Shown: positions 53,965-62,780, counted from the stretch's first letter. The stretch is 64,000 bases of DNA from Actinoplanes sp. L3-i22 (GCF_019704555.1 NZ_AP024745.1:11397501-11461500); one strand, 5' to 3'. A program made the numbers and translations. Notes: a model not told the origin generated them from the sequence alone.

Positions 53965-54425
53965 TTTTTCCTCGTCGTCCGCTCACGCAGGAAGTCCAGA
54001 GTGGAGTTCCAGGTCTTCGGCGACAGGATCGAACCGTCCAGCCGTCCGTGATGCTCCTCGTGCCACCCGGGGCCGGCCGGCGCCGCGGGGTGCCGTCCGG
54101 GCAGGACCGTCCCGCCCGGATCGATCAGCTCGGTCGGCTCGATCACCAGGTGGTCCCGGTGCTCGTGCGGCGCGGTCTCGAACATCTCCAGCTGGGCCTC
54201 GCCCAGGTAGCTGATCTGCTGGTCGGTGACCCCGAGGACCAGCGCCCGGTCGGCCACCTTGATCACCGCCACCGCCGCGCCCCGGCTCAGTTGCTGCCGG
54301 TTGAGCACCGCGAGATGGCCGTGACTGCTCTTGCCGAACGGCCGCCGCATCGCCCGGGCCAGCCCCCACATCATGAGCAGCACGACCAGCAGGGAGAAGC
54401 CGACCTGGATCAGGAGCCGGAACAA
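53961..54425 (-). CDS. fliO: Flagellar biosynthesis protein FliO
   Basis: 154 aa. One N-terminal membrane helix (LIQVGFSLLVVLLMMWGLAR), then a short beta domain (LSRGAAVAVIKVADRALVLG, VTDQQISYLGE) typical of FliO, which helps assemble FliP. A TTG start at 54425 follows GGAG. ATGA overlap with fliP. Confidence 0.87.
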   Translation of the reverse strand: MFRLLIQVGFSLLVVLLMMWGLARAMRRPFGKSSHGHLAVLNRQQLSRGAAVAVIKVADRALVLGVTDQQISYLGEAQLEMFETAPHEHRDHLVIEPTELIDPGGTVLPGRHPAAPAGPGWHEEHHGRLDGSILSPKTWNSTLDFLRERTTRKK

Positions 54426-54436
54426 CGTCGTGACTC

Positions 54437-55207
54437 CTAATCGGCGCTGGGCGAGACGATCTCGGTGATCCGGATGCCGAAGTTCTCGTCGACCACGACG
54501 ACCTCGCCGCGGGCGATCAGCCGGCCGTTGACCAGCAGGTCGGCCGGGCTGCCGGCGGCGCGGTCCAGTTCGACGATCGCGCCCGGGGTGAGCGAGAGCA
54601 GTTCCCGGACGCTCATCCGGGTCCGGCCCAGCTCGGCGGAGACCTCCATCTCCACGTCGTGCAGCATGTCCAGGCCGCCGCCGCGCGCGCCGGCCGCGGG
54701 GGCCGCGCTGCGCTGGGCTATCCCGCCACCGCCGGTCGCGGCCGCCACCAGCGGATCGTCGCTGGGCCAGGGGCTGAGGGCGAGGGCGAGCACCGCCCGT
54801 ACGTCCTCGCCGTCCCGCAGCGGGATGGCGACCGAGCCCTCCTTGGCGGCCAGCGCGCTGAGCGCCACCTGCGGCTCCATCAGCTGACCGGGGTCGAGGA
54901 CCACCGGCCCGAAGACCCGGGAGGCCGCCTCCAGGGCGGGCCGGACGGCGGCGGTCAGGTCGAGCTCGCCGAGCGGGCTCTCCTTGAGCGCGTCCGCGAG
55001 GTCCTGGCCGACCACCACGACCACCTCACCGGTGGCCGCGCCGCTGAAGCGCGCGGTGATCGCCTGTCCCTCGATCACCGTCCCCGCGTCGGGCGCCACC
55101 GGGTCGCCGGCCACCAGCGCATGGCTGGTCGGAAGGACGGCCAGGGCGGCGTCGGCGGCGTTCCGGGCGAGGATCAGCTGGGGCGCGGTGATGGTGGGGG
55201 CGGTCAT
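54437..55207 (-). CDS. fliN: Motor switch protein FliN with CheC-like N-terminal domain (FliY-type)
   Basis: 256 aa. The last ~80 residues are FliN/Spo[61 protein letters not shown]. The preceding ~150 residues resemble a CheC/FliY-type fold ([20 protein letters not shown]) but lack the E-x-x-N phosphatase motif; the matching helix reads [10 protein letters not shown]. So it should be structural in the switch rather than a CheY-P phosphatase. ATGA overlap with fliM. Confidence 0.9.
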   Translation of the reverse strand: MTAPTITAPQLILARNAADAALAVLPTSHALVAGDPVAPDAGTVIEGQAITARFSGAATGEVVVVVGQDLADALKESPLGELDLTAAVRPALEAASRVFGPVVLDPGQLMEPQVALSALAAKEGSVAIPLRDGEDVRAVLALALSPWPSDDPLVAAATGGGGIAQRSAAPAAGARGGGLDMLHDVEMEVSAELGRTRMSVRELLSLTPGAIVELDRAAGSPADLLVNGRLIARGEVVVVDENFGIRITEIVSPSAD

Positions 55208-56154
55208 GAGCGGCCAGACTCCTTGGACGAGTTCTCGTGGGGCGGCGGCACGACGAGACAGGCGAGCCGGGCGCCCTGATTGCCCGGAACGGCATGCGCG
55301 AAGACGATGTCGTTCACGGTCACCTCGAGCGGCCGGCTGGTCATATGGCCCAGCGGCACGACGTCACCCGGACGTAGATCCACGATGTCATCGGTACGCA
55401 TCCGAATGGGCTGGAATCGCACTGCTACGTCGATCGGAGCAGCGGAAAGTCCGGCGGTGAGGTTCCGCAGCGCCTTGTCCTTGGCCTGCCGCTCGGCCGC
55501 GCTGAGCACGATCGTCTCGGTCTTCGAGAGCACCGGCAGGATCGTGTTGAACGGCAGGCAGATCGTGGCGATGCACTCCTCGGCGCCGATCTTGGTCTCG
55601 AACGAGGCCACCACGACCGCGTCGCCGGGCGCGTGCGCGCGCAGGAACTGCGCGTTGTACTCGATCTCCTTGAGATGCGGCGTGATGTCGACCAGGCTCT
55701 CGAAGCCGTAGCGCAGCTCGCCCAGCATCCGTTCGATCAGGCCGCGCAGCAGCGGCATCTCCACCTCGGTCAGCGGCCGCTCCGGCTGGGAGCCGCCGGG
55801 GCCACCGAGCATGTGGTCGATCGCGGTCATCACCGCGGACTGGGCGATCTCGATCAGGACCGTGCCGGGCAGCGGGTCGAGCGTGACCACCCCGATGATC
55901 GTGGGGTTGGCCAGCGACGCCACGTACTCGTCGTAGTTCAGCTGCTCGATCGAGATCAGCGAGACGTTGCTGACCGCGCGCAGCCGGGTGGTCAGCAGAG
56001 TGCCACAGCTGCGGGCGTAGGTCTCGAACGCGATCTGCAGGGTGCGGACGTGTTCCCGGGACAGCTTGATCGGCCGGCGGAAGTCGTACGCCGTCGGCCC
56101 TGCGGCGTTGCCACGGCGCGACATCTTGCCCGGGGTGCGTGCGGCAGTGGTCAC
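55204..56154 (-). CDS. fliM: Motor switch protein FliM
   Basis: 316 aa. [27 protein letters not shown], the CheC-like middle domain ([20 protein letters not shown]) and the C-terminal SpoA domain ([20 protein letters not shown]). The usual N-terminal CheY-P-binding peptide (LSQxEIDALL) is not evident; the start is [15 protein letters not shown]. Confidence 0.95.
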   Translation of the reverse strand: MTTAARTPGKMSRRGNAAGPTAYDFRRPIKLSREHVRTLQIAFETYARSCGTLLTTRLRAVSNVSLISIEQLNYDEYVASLANPTIIGVVTLDPLPGTVLIEIAQSAVMTAIDHMLGGPGGSQPERPLTEVEMPLLRGLIERMLGELRYGFESLVDITPHLKEIEYNAQFLRAHAPGDAVVVASFETKIGAEECIATICLPFNTILPVLSKTETIVLSAAERQAKDKALRNLTAGLSAAPIDVAVRFQPIRMRTDDIVDLRPGDVVPLGHMTSRPLEVTVNDIVFAHAVPGNQGARLACLVVPPPHENSSKESGRS

Positions 56155-56223
56155 GTCGTCCTGATCGGCGGACTTCGCGAACCGCTGAGCCCTGGGGCCG
56201 TTTTCTGCCCTTATTACACGTCT

Positions 56224-56252
56224 GGGCGGATCTCCGTGAAGGAGACCCGCCC
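56224..56252 (-). terminator. Hairpin between fliL and fliM
   Basis: GGGCGG-a-TCTCC-gtgaa-GGAGA-c-CCGCCC, one mismatch. In the minus-strand transcript it lies ~28 nt after the fliL stop. No U-tract, so it could be an attenuator or RNA-processing structure rather than a full stop. Confidence 0.5.
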
Positions 56253-56279
56253 CGGTCGTGCCGGCTGTTACCGCGTCGG

Positions 56280-56729
56280 TTACTGCGTCACGAAGGAGGT
56301 GTAGTAGATGTCCATGACCTCCTGCTTACCGTCCACCGTGTAGGCCTTGACCAGCTTCGTCAGCAGGTCCGCCTTGAGCTTGGCCCGGCCCTCCTCGGTG
56401 GCGAGGTCGGCGATCTTCACACCGGTGTACTCGTCGATCGCCAGCTCGTACGCCTCGTTCAGGTCGACCGCCTCGGTGCTGACGTCGGTCTGCTGCAGGG
56501 CGAAGCCGAGCTTCAGGTAGTGCCCGTCGGCCAGGTTGACCGTGATGCTGCTGTCGGCCGCGGTGACGATGCCCTTCGTCGGCGCCGCCTGAGCCGAGTC
56601 ACCCCGGAGCATGAAGAACGCTCCGGCCCCACCGCCGCCCAGGACCACCAGGGCCGCCGCGATCACGATCATCATCATCTTCTTGGACTTCTTGGGCGCT
56701 TCCGCCGTCGTGTCCTTCTCGTCCGCCAT
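56280..56729 (-). CDS. fliL: Flagellar basal-body-associated protein FliL
   Basis: 149 aa. One membrane helix (MMMIVIAAALVVLGGGGAGA) and a periplasmic-type domain with SSITVNLADGHYLKLGFALQ and IADLATEEGRAKLKADLLTK. FliL sits around the stator units. It follows motB by 15 nt. Confidence 0.92.
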   Translation of the reverse strand: MADEKDTTAEAPKKSKKMMMIVIAAALVVLGGGGAGAFFMLRGDSAQAAPTKGIVTAADSSITVNLADGHYLKLGFALQQTDVSTEAVDLNEAYELAIDEYTGVKIADLATEEGRAKLKADLLTKLVKAYTVDGKQEVMDIYYTSFVTQ

Positions 56730-56744
56730 GTGAACTCCCCCCGG

Positions 56745-57812
56745 TCAGTTCTTGGTGTCAGCGATAGTCGTGGAGTAATTGCTGTTCGTGCTGGTGTCCG
56801 TGGTCGTGCTCGGGCTCGTGGAGTTGCTGGCCGCGACCTTCTTCGCCGCGGCTTCCGCGGCGGCCTTGGCCTCGGCCGTGGTCTGGCCGGCGTGCAGCTT
56901 GCTGTCGGTGCCGGCCGCGTCGGGCAGCAGCGCCGCCTGGTCGGCGGAGAGCATGGTCAGCACAACCACGTCCACCCGGCGGTTCATCGTGATCGAGCGC
57001 GGGTCCTTCGGGTCGATCAGCGGCTTGGTGTCGGAGAAGCCGACCGCGCTGAGCCGCTTCTTCGGGATGCCGTGGCCGGTGAAGTACCGGACCGTGGTGG
57101 AGGCACGAGCCGCGGAGAGCTCCCAGCCGCTCGGGTAGTACTTGGTCCGCGCGTTCAGCTGGTTGGTGTTGCCGTCCACCTCGATGCTGTTCGGCAGCTT
57201 GGCCAGCGACGGGGCGATCGCGTTGAGGATCTTCTCGCCGGTCGGGCGCAGGTCGGCCCGGTCGCCGGCGAAGACGACCTCGTTGGTCACCACCGTGATG
57301 ATCAGGCCCCGCTGGTCGATCGTGAACTTCACGTTGTTGAGCAGCTTGGCGGCGGCCAGCGCGTCGGAGATCTTGTTCTCGATCGCCTTCATGTTCTCCG
57401 CCTCCTTCGCTGCCTTCTCGGCGTTGGCCGAAGCCTTGGCGCGATCCTCGGCCTTGACCGCCCGCTCGACCGCTTCCTTCTGCTTGGTGCTCAGGCCCTC
57501 GGTTCCGGAGGACCCGTCACCCGGGTTGGAGCCCGGGTCGATCTGCACGATCTGGGCGTTGTTCGAGGCGCCGTCGAGCGGGGCGTAGTTCCCCTGGAAG
57601 GCCGCGCTCTTGGAGCCGAAGCCCGCTGACAAACCCTGCGCCAGCTGGGCGAACTTCTTCTGGTTGATGTCACTCATCGAGAACAGAACTACGAAGAGGA
57701 CGAACAGCAGGGTGAGCATGTCGGCGTACGACACGAGCCAGCGCTCGTGGTTGACGTGCTCTTCATGCTCCTCATGCCCTTTCTTCTTGCGCTTCGCGCC
57801 GCCAGAGCTCAT
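56745..57812 (-). CDS. motB: Stator protein MotB
   Basis: 355 aa. WLVSYADMLTLLFVLFVVLF is the single membrane helix, with the essential proton-carrying Asp. A coiled coil (VERAVKAEDRAKASANAEKA) precedes the OmpA-like peptidoglycan-binding domain (NSIEVDGNTNQ, WELSAARASTTVRYF, VGFSDTKP). The Ser/Thr-rich tail is low complexity. Confidence 0.96.
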   Translation of the reverse strand: MSSGGAKRKKKGHEEHEEHVNHERWLVSYADMLTLLFVLFVVLFSMSDINQKKFAQLAQGLSAGFGSKSAAFQGNYAPLDGASNNAQIVQIDPGSNPGDGSSGTEGLSTKQKEAVERAVKAEDRAKASANAEKAAKEAENMKAIENKISDALAAAKLLNNVKFTIDQRGLIITVVTNEVVFAGDRADLRPTGEKILNAIAPSLAKLPNSIEVDGNTNQLNARTKYYPSGWELSAARASTTVRYFTGHGIPKKRLSAVGFSDTKPLIDPKDPRSITMNRRVDVVVLTMLSADQAALLPDAAGTDSKLHAGQTTAEAKAAAEAAAKKVAASNSTSPSTTTDTSTNSNYSTTIADTKN

Positions 57813-57816
57813 CGGA

Positions 57817-58608
57817 TCAGGCCGCCTTCTTCGAGGAGGCCATGGCCTCAGCCTTCTTCATCTCGTCCGGCGGGAGCAGGCTCCGCAGCTTCTGGGCGAC
57901 CAGACGCGGGTTCGAGCCGGCCTGGATCGCCAGGACACCGTCGATCACCAGCTCCATCTCCTCGGCCTCGACCGCGCTCAGCCGGGTCAGGCGAGCCGCC
58001 ATCGGGAGCCAGATGATGTTCGCGCTGAGCACGCCCCACAGGGTGGCGACGAACGCCGCGGAGATCGAGTGGCCCAGCGTCTCGGGCTTGTCGAGGTTCT
58101 CCAGCACGTGCACCAGGCCCATGACCGTGCCGATGATGCCGATCGTCGGGGCGTAGCCGCCCATGTTCTCGAAGAACTTCTTGGCCGCGTTGTCGGCCTT
58201 CTTCTTCGCGGCGACCTCGGCGTGCAGGATGTCGTGCAGCTCATCCGGGTCGGTGCCGTCGATCGCCAGCTGCAGACCGCGCTTCAGGAAGGGGTGCTCG
58301 ACCGTCTTGACCGCGTCCTCGAGGGCCAGCAGGCCCTCGCGGCGGGCCCGCTCGGCCAGCTTCACGACGTTGTCGAGCAGCTGGGTCGGCGGCGTCACCT
58401 TGGCGGTGAAGGCCTTCTTCAGCACCCCGACGAACCCGGTCGCGTCCTTCAGGACACCGCCGGCCATGGCGGCGGCGAACGCGCCACCGAAGACCAGGAT
58501 CATCGACGGGATCAGGAGGATGGAGGACGGCGAACCACCCTCCAGGATCTGGACGGTGAAGACGATCACCAGTCCGGCGAGAACTCCGACGATTGTTGAG
58601 ATGTCCAT
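57817..58608 (-). CDS. motA: Stator protein MotA
   Basis: 263 aa with four membrane helices. MDISTIVGVLAGLVIVFTVQ begins it; YAPTIGIIGTVMGLVHVLEN holds the conserved Pro near the ion path; charged residues of the cytoplasmic loop (RREGLLALEDAV) contact FliG. The ATG at 58608 is 1 nt from the flbD stop. Confidence 0.96.
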   Translation of the reverse strand: MDISTIVGVLAGLVIVFTVQILEGGSPSSILLIPSMILVFGGAFAAAMAGGVLKDATGFVGVLKKAFTAKVTPPTQLLDNVVKLAERARREGLLALEDAVKTVEHPFLKRGLQLAIDGTDPDELHDILHAEVAAKKKADNAAKKFFENMGGYAPTIGIIGTVMGLVHVLENLDKPETLGHSISAAFVATLWGVLSANIIWLPMAARLTRLSAVEAEEMELVIDGVLAIQAGSNPRLVAQKLRSLLPPDEMKKAEAMASSKKAA

Positions 58609-58609
58609 G

Positions 58610-58894
58610 TCAGCGGTCCTTCCGGTGCAGCGGGAGCACCTTGGCGTCGAGGTCGTCGTCGTCAGACGAGGAGTGGGCGGCGGCCGTGGGCTCGGGCTCC
58701 ATGCGACTCGCTTGGGCGATGAGCGAGGCGCGATAGTGACGCACCGAGTCGATGAATTCGGGCACTGATTCAGAGATGACGTACTTGGTGCCGTCCACCA
58801 GCGTGACGACCGTGTCCGGCGTGCAGTCCACACGCTCGACCAGGTCCGGGTTCAGCGCGAACACGGCACCGTTGATACGAGTTACGAGGATCAA
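58610..58894 (-). CDS. flbD: FlbD-family flagellar protein
   Basis: 94 aa. LILVTRINGAVFALNPDLVE and VTLVDGTKYVISESVPEFID are typical of the FlbD family (SwrD in Bacillus), which boosts motor power. A TTG start at 58894 follows GACGGA. The tail is Asp/Ser-rich. It sits directly before motA, as in many Gram-positives. Confidence 0.88.
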   Translation of the reverse strand: MILVTRINGAVFALNPDLVERVDCTPDTVVTLVDGTKYVISESVPEFIDSVRHYRASLIAQASRMEPEPTAAAHSSSDDDDLDAKVLPLHRKDR

Positions 58895-58957
58895 GACTGT
58901 TTCCGTCCTTGGTTGTCTCATCTGGTGTCTGGCCCTCCGTGGCCCTACGCCTAGTAC

Positions 58958-58983
58958 TTCGGCCCGACCTCGGTTGCCGATGA
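58958..58983 (-). promoter_or_regulatory. Putative flagellar-sigma promoter for flbD-motA-motB unit
   Basis: On the minus strand: TCA, 17 nt, GCCGAA, ~65 nt before flbD. The text around the -10 element (GGGCCGAAGTACTAG) is almost identical to that upstream of flgD. Confidence 0.55.
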
Positions 58984-59060
58984 GATCGAGCCGGTCGCTA
59001 TCCGGGTGCGACCTGCGCCGGTTTTTCCGGACATCCGGGCACCCCCGGGGCAGTACGACA

Positions 59061-59096
59061 GCGGCCGGGACAGGCACGTATGCCCGTCCCGGCCGC
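59061..59096 (-). terminator. Terminator after flgE
   Basis: GCGGCCGGGAC-a-GGCA-cgta-TGCC-c-GTCCCGGCCGC, 15 pairs with one mismatch, 24 nt after the flgE stop. It separates flgD-flgE from flbD onward. Confidence 0.75.
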
Positions 59097-59119
59097 CGGC
59101 CGAGAGACTGCCGCTACCG

Positions 59120-60394
59120 CTAGCGCTTCATGCTGACGAGCTCCTGGAGCAGCTCGTCGGAGGTCGTGATGATCTTCGAGTTGGCCTGGAAGCCACGCTG
59201 CGCCACGACCAGGTTGGTGAACTCCTGGGCCAGGTCGACGTTCGACATCTCCAGGGCACCACTGATCACCTGGCCCATGCCGGCCGTGCCGGGCTGGCCG
59301 ATCTGGGCGTACCCCGAGTTCACCGTGTTCCGGTATTGCGAGTTTCCGACCTTTTCCAGGCCGTCGACGTTCTTGAAGGTGGCCATCGCGACCTGGCCGA
59401 GCGTCTGCTTGAGCCCGTTGCTGTAGACGCCGACGATCTCCCCGGTGTCCGAGACGGTGTACGCGAGCGACGTCAGCGCACCGGCCGTCTGCCCGTCGGT
59501 GGAGAACACCCGGGCATCGGTCTGCCCCGAGTACATCGTGATGTCGGACAGGTTGAGCTTGTAGTCGCCGATCGTGGCGTTGCCGTCCTTGTCCAGCTCA
59601 CCCTGGGCCGGCGAGTCGGTGGCGCTGACGATCGCCTTGCCGGTGGTCAGGTCGAGCTCGCCGGTGGCGCCGGAGATCGCGTTGCCGTCCGGGTCGTAGA
59701 GCTGGATGTCCCACGTGGTGTCCGGAACGGTGGTGGAGTCCCGGTTGGGGTCGATCGTGCGGGTGAACTTGGCGGTCACCGTGCTGGTGGCGCCCTTGTC
59801 GTCGAACACCTTCACCGGGATCGAGACCACGTCCTCGGTGGCCAGCTTGTTCTCCGGGTAGTCCGAGGTCAGGTTGCCCTTGAGGGTGATCGTGCTGGTC
59901 TTCGCCGGTGGGATGGTGGCGCCCAGCGGCATCTTGATGTCGCCCGGCTGGCCCTGCGTGTTGACCACGCCGTCGGTCGCCGTCCAGCCCTGCACCGGCT
60001 CACCGGTGGTGGTGACGAGCGTGCCGTTGCCGTCGAAGAAGAACGAGCCGGCCCGGGTGTAGAGCTGCTCGTTGCCGCTGCGGGTGACGAAGAAGCCGTC
60101 GCCCTGGATCATCATGTCGCCGGACTTGCCGGTGGTCTGCGCGGAGCCCTGGCTGAAGTTCGAGGTGATGCCGGCAACCCGGACACCGAGGCCGACCTGG
60201 GACGGGTTGGTGCCGCCCATCCCGCCCTGCGGGGAGCCGGCCGCGCCCTGCATCTGGCTCAGGGCGTCCTCGAACTGCACCGACGCCGACTTGTAGCCGA
60301 CCGTGTTGACGTTCGCGATGTTGTTGCCCGTGACGTCCATCATCTGCTGGTGCGCGTGCAGGCCACTGATACCGGAGTAGAGAGAACGCAGCAT
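59120..60394 (-). CDS. flgE: Flagellar hook protein FlgE
   Basis: 424 aa. MLRSLYSGISGLHAHQQMMD, VTGNNIANVNTVGYK and IQGDGFFVTRSG are conserved rod/hook signatures, and VDLAQEFTNLVVAQRGFQAN, KIITTSDELLQELVSMKR the C-terminus. The length and the FlgD partner favour hook over rod. It is the only long rod/hook-type gene in the window. Confidence 0.93.
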   Translation of the reverse strand: MLRSLYSGISGLHAHQQMMDVTGNNIANVNTVGYKSASVQFEDALSQMQGAAGSPQGGMGGTNPSQVGLGVRVAGITSNFSQGSAQTTGKSGDMMIQGDGFFVTRSGNEQLYTRAGSFFFDGNGTLVTTTGEPVQGWTATDGVVNTQGQPGDIKMPLGATIPPAKTSTITLKGNLTSDYPENKLATEDVVSIPVKVFDDKGATSTVTAKFTRTIDPNRDSTTVPDTTWDIQLYDPDGNAISGATGELDLTTGKAIVSATDSPAQGELDKDGNATIGDYKLNLSDITMYSGQTDARVFSTDGQTAGALTSLAYTVSDTGEIVGVYSNGLKQTLGQVAMATFKNVDGLEKVGNSQYRNTVNSGYAQIGQPGTAGMGQVISGALEMSNVDLAQEFTNLVVAQRGFQANSKIITTSDELLQELVSMKR

Positions 60395-60444
60395 TAAAGA
60401 TCGTCCTTAGGAATCGAGAAACGGATTGGCAATGGGCGGTCTTA

Positions 60445-60891
60445 TCAGGCGGTCTGCTGAATCTCCGTGACCTTGGACAGCTCCACATCCGTGTTCCCGA
60501 CCTTGAGCATCGGTTCGCTGTCTCCGTTGAGCTTTGCCGCGGACACCACACCGGTCTGGGTCTGACCGAGCGGGTCCTGGTACGTCACCGTCTTGCCGAC
60601 CAGCTGGGCCGCGCTCGTCATGCGCTGGCCCTTCATCATGCTGATCATGTCTTCCAGCTTCTCGACCTGCGTGAACTGCGCGGTCTGCGCGAGGAACGCG
60701 GTCGAGTCCGCCGGGTTCGACGGGTCCTGGTACTTGAGCTGGGCAACCAACAGCTTCATGAAGGTGTCCTTGTCGCCCAGGTCCTTGTCCTTGGCCTGTT
60801 TCTTGACGGCATCGGCCTTCATCGCCTCAGCGGCACGTGCGGCGTCGGAAGAGGCGCCGGTGGCGCCGAATCCAGAGGTCGGCGAGGTCAT
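60445..60891 (-). CDS. flgD: Hook-capping/scaffold protein FlgD
   Basis: 148 aa. DTFMKLLVAQLKYQDPSNPA and FLAQTAQFTQVEKLEDM are diagnostic. The C-terminal part (LVGKTVTYQDPLGQTQTG) is short. It caps the growing hook; flgE follows. Confidence 0.95.
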   Translation of the reverse strand: MTSPTSGFGATGASSDAARAAEAMKADAVKKQAKDKDLGDKDTFMKLLVAQLKYQDPSNPADSTAFLAQTAQFTQVEKLEDMISMMKGQRMTSAAQLVGKTVTYQDPLGQTQTGVVSAAKLNGDSEPMLKVGNTDVELSKVTEIQQTA

Positions 60892-60927
60892 TGACTTCTC
60901 CTGTCCCTTGGCAAGCTCAACTAGTCC

Positions 60928-60952
60928 TTCGGCCCGGTTGAGGAATTGCTTA
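60928..60952 (-). promoter_or_regulatory. Putative flagellar-sigma promoter for flgD-flgE
   Basis: On the minus strand: TAA, 16 nt, GCCGAA, ~35 nt before flgD; one base off TCA. The -10 context GGGCCGAAGGACTAG matches the flbD promoter. Confidence 0.5.
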
Positions 60953-60957
60953 GTCCC

Positions 60958-60995
60958 AAAAAAGTCGCGGGCCCACCGAATTCCGGTGGGCCCGC
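60958..60995 (-). terminator. Rho-independent terminator of the chemotaxis operon
   Basis: Perfect 12-bp stem (GCGGGCCCACCG with CGGTGGGCCCGC, loop of 5), followed on the minus strand by GACTTTTTTGGG. This is the most canonical terminator in the window. Confidence 0.9.
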
Positions 60996-61047
60996 TACAA
61001 GCGATCTTCAGTTTTATCCGCGTGGTCAGCCGCGGCCCGCTGCCCCC

Positions 61048-61536
61048 TCAGGGCGCCAGCGAGAGGCTGAGCTTGCCCTTGCCGTACCGGCTGACCTCAC
61101 ACATCAGGTCGAGCCGGCGGCCCAGCGCGAGCAGCACCGCGCGGGCGTCGCTCGGCAGCTCCATCCCCGGGTAGATCACCTGGTAGAGCTTGACGTGCGG
61201 CCCCCCCTCCTTGTTGAGGAGGCTGGTGAAGATGTTGCACAGCTCGAAGACGTTCTCCGCCAGGTTCGGGAAGAGCTGCTTCTCGTCGATGCTGTCCTCG
61301 GCGGCGCCGGCCGGCAGCAGGCCGAGCGCGGCGCCGGCGTTCGCCGCCAGACTCAGCTGCAGACCCATGGCCGCGTAGATCTTCTGGCCGGCGTCGGTGA
61401 AGATCGCGACCGTGGCGGTCCGGACCTCTTCCGCGCTGAGCGGGTCGCCAGGGCTGACCGTGACCTCACGACCGAGAAGGTCCTCGAACAGGTTGCGTAC
61501 GGCTAGAGAGCCGGGAAGAACCGAGACGTCTGACAT
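61048..61536 (-). CDS. CheX/CheC-like protein (distant)
   Basis: 162 aa. Not a close match to a family I know, but the layout resembles CheX: an alternating beta region (VRTATVAIFTDAGQKIYAAM), a helix with an E-x-x-N motif (NVFELCNIFTSLLNK), and a C-terminal beta region. It sits immediately after a CheY gene (7 nt between). It may be a second CheY-P phosphatase or an adaptor. Last gene of the chemotaxis operon. Confidence 0.65.
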   Translation of the reverse strand: MSDVSVLPGSLAVRNLFEDLLGREVTVSPGDPLSAEEVRTATVAIFTDAGQKIYAAMGLQLSLAANAGAALGLLPAGAAEDSIDEKQLFPNLAENVFELCNIFTSLLNKEGGPHVKLYQVIYPGMELPSDARAVLLALGRRLDLMCEVSRYGKGKLSLSLAP

Positions 61537-61543
61537 GTCGCAA

Positions 61544-61906
61544 TCATCCCAAAATAGGAGCGAAGACTTCGTCGAATCGCTCAGCGGTGAAAGGTTTGAC
61601 GATGAAGAACGCCGAGCCCGAGGCTTCGGCGGCGGTCTTCATCTCGGGCGTGCACTCCGAGGTGACGAAACCGAACTTGACGCTGTTGCCGGCCGCCCGG
61701 AGCTGCCGCAACACCTCGATGCCGGTCATCTGGGGCATGTTCCAGTCGGAGATCACCAGATCCGGCTGCTCCGACGTGGTCTTGTCGAACGCCTCCTGCC
61801 CGTCGGCGGCCTCGATCAGGTCGTGGTCGCCGAAGCCGGCCTGACGCAGGGTACGGACGACGATCTGCCGCATCACCCGGCTGTCATCGGCGATGAGGAT
61901 CTTCAT
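61544..61906 (-). CDS. cheY: CheY-type chemotaxis response regulator (second copy)
   Basis: 120 aa receiver. ILIADDSRVMRQIV is the acidic pocket, VISDWNMPQMTG the phospho-Asp loop, FGFVTSE the switch Thr, FFIVKPF the Lys. AGGAGGAGG precedes the ATG, which overlaps the cheX stop (ATGA). Confidence 0.9.
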   Translation of the reverse strand: MKILIADDSRVMRQIVVRTLRQAGFGDHDLIEAADGQEAFDKTTSEQPDLVISDWNMPQMTGIEVLRQLRAAGNSVKFGFVTSECTPEMKTAAEASGSAFFIVKPFTAERFDEVFAPILG

Positions 61907-62388
61907 GCACCCTCCTCCTTCGTGTCGGTGCTGCTCTGCCACATCGAAATGGACACCGGCTCGCCTTCCCAGAGTCCATAGACGCCGCTGATGCGTTCGG
62001 TGTTCGGATAACGCGCCGAGCTCTCCGGCGCGAGCACTACCTGCGGGAGGGACAGTTGCGCGCCCGGCGGGAGCATCGCCTTCACGTTGCCACCGACGAT
62101 GTTCGCCAGTTCACCGAGCGTGTCGGAGATGTCCTCCTCGCTCACCTCGTCCAGCTCCATGGCCAGGAACGCGGCCGCGGCGCGCTGGGCGGCGGCCCGG
62201 GAGGACGAGTACACGATGTGCCCGCTCCACGACCCGGTGATCGATACCGAGGAATGCACCTCGGAGGGCTGGTTCTCGTCGTACGTCTGCATCAGCGGGC
62301 TGACGCCCTCCGGATCCAGGTACGCCTCCCACACCTGCTCCACCATCTCAGCGAGGTCGTTCTCGTCCACCTCGACTTCGACACTCAT
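61903..62388 (-). CDS. cheX: CheX-family CheY-P phosphatase
   Basis: 161 aa. DISDTLGELANIVGGNVKAM is the CheX active-site helix, with Glu and Asn of the E-x-x-N motif. SITGSWSGHIVYSSSRAAAQ is the preceding beta/helix region. It hydrolyses CheY-P to reset the motor signal. Coupled by ATGA to both neighbours. Confidence 0.85.
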   Translation of the reverse strand: MSVEVEVDENDLAEMVEQVWEAYLDPEGVSPLMQTYDENQPSEVHSSVSITGSWSGHIVYSSSRAAAQRAAAAFLAMELDEVSEEDISDTLGELANIVGGNVKAMLPPGAQLSLPQVVLAPESSARYPNTERISGVYGLWEGEPVSISMWQSSTDTKEEGA

Positions 62389-62780
62389 GAGTTCGCTCCG
62401 GTTGGCACGAGGCCCAGAAGGGCCAGCTTCTCGATCATGGCGCCCTCGGTGAAGGGCTTGATCACGTACTCGTGGGCACCCGCGGCGAGCGCCCGGACGA
62501 TCTGACTCTGTTCGCTCTCGGTGGTGACCATCACCAGGGTCATCTCCCGGAGGCGGGGCTCGGCCCGGGCCTTCATGACGAACTCGAGCCCGTTCATGTT
62601 GGGCATGTTCCAGTCGATCAGGGCCAGTTCCGGCACCTCGGCCATATCGGCCAGCAGGTCGAGAGCTTCCTTGCCGTCGCCGGCCTCCACCGCCTCGAAG
62701 CTCAGCTTCGTGACGATGCGCTTGAGGATCATGCGCATCGCGCGCGAGTCGTCGATAACCATGGCGCGCATCGGCGTCAT
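62385..62780 (-). CDS. cheY: CheY-type chemotaxis response regulator (first copy)
   Basis: 131 aa. MVIDDSRAMRMIL, ALIDWNMPNMNG with phospho-Asp, MVTTES and EYVIKPF give a complete receiver. The ATG at 62780 overlaps the cheR stop; a second in-frame ATG at 62771 is also well placed behind AAGGGG. Confidence 0.9.
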   Translation of the reverse strand: MTPMRAMVIDDSRAMRMILKRIVTKLSFEAVEAGDGKEALDLLADMAEVPELALIDWNMPNMNGLEFVMKARAEPRLREMTLVMVTTESEQSQIVRALAAGAHEYVIKPFTEGAMIEKLALLGLVPTGANS

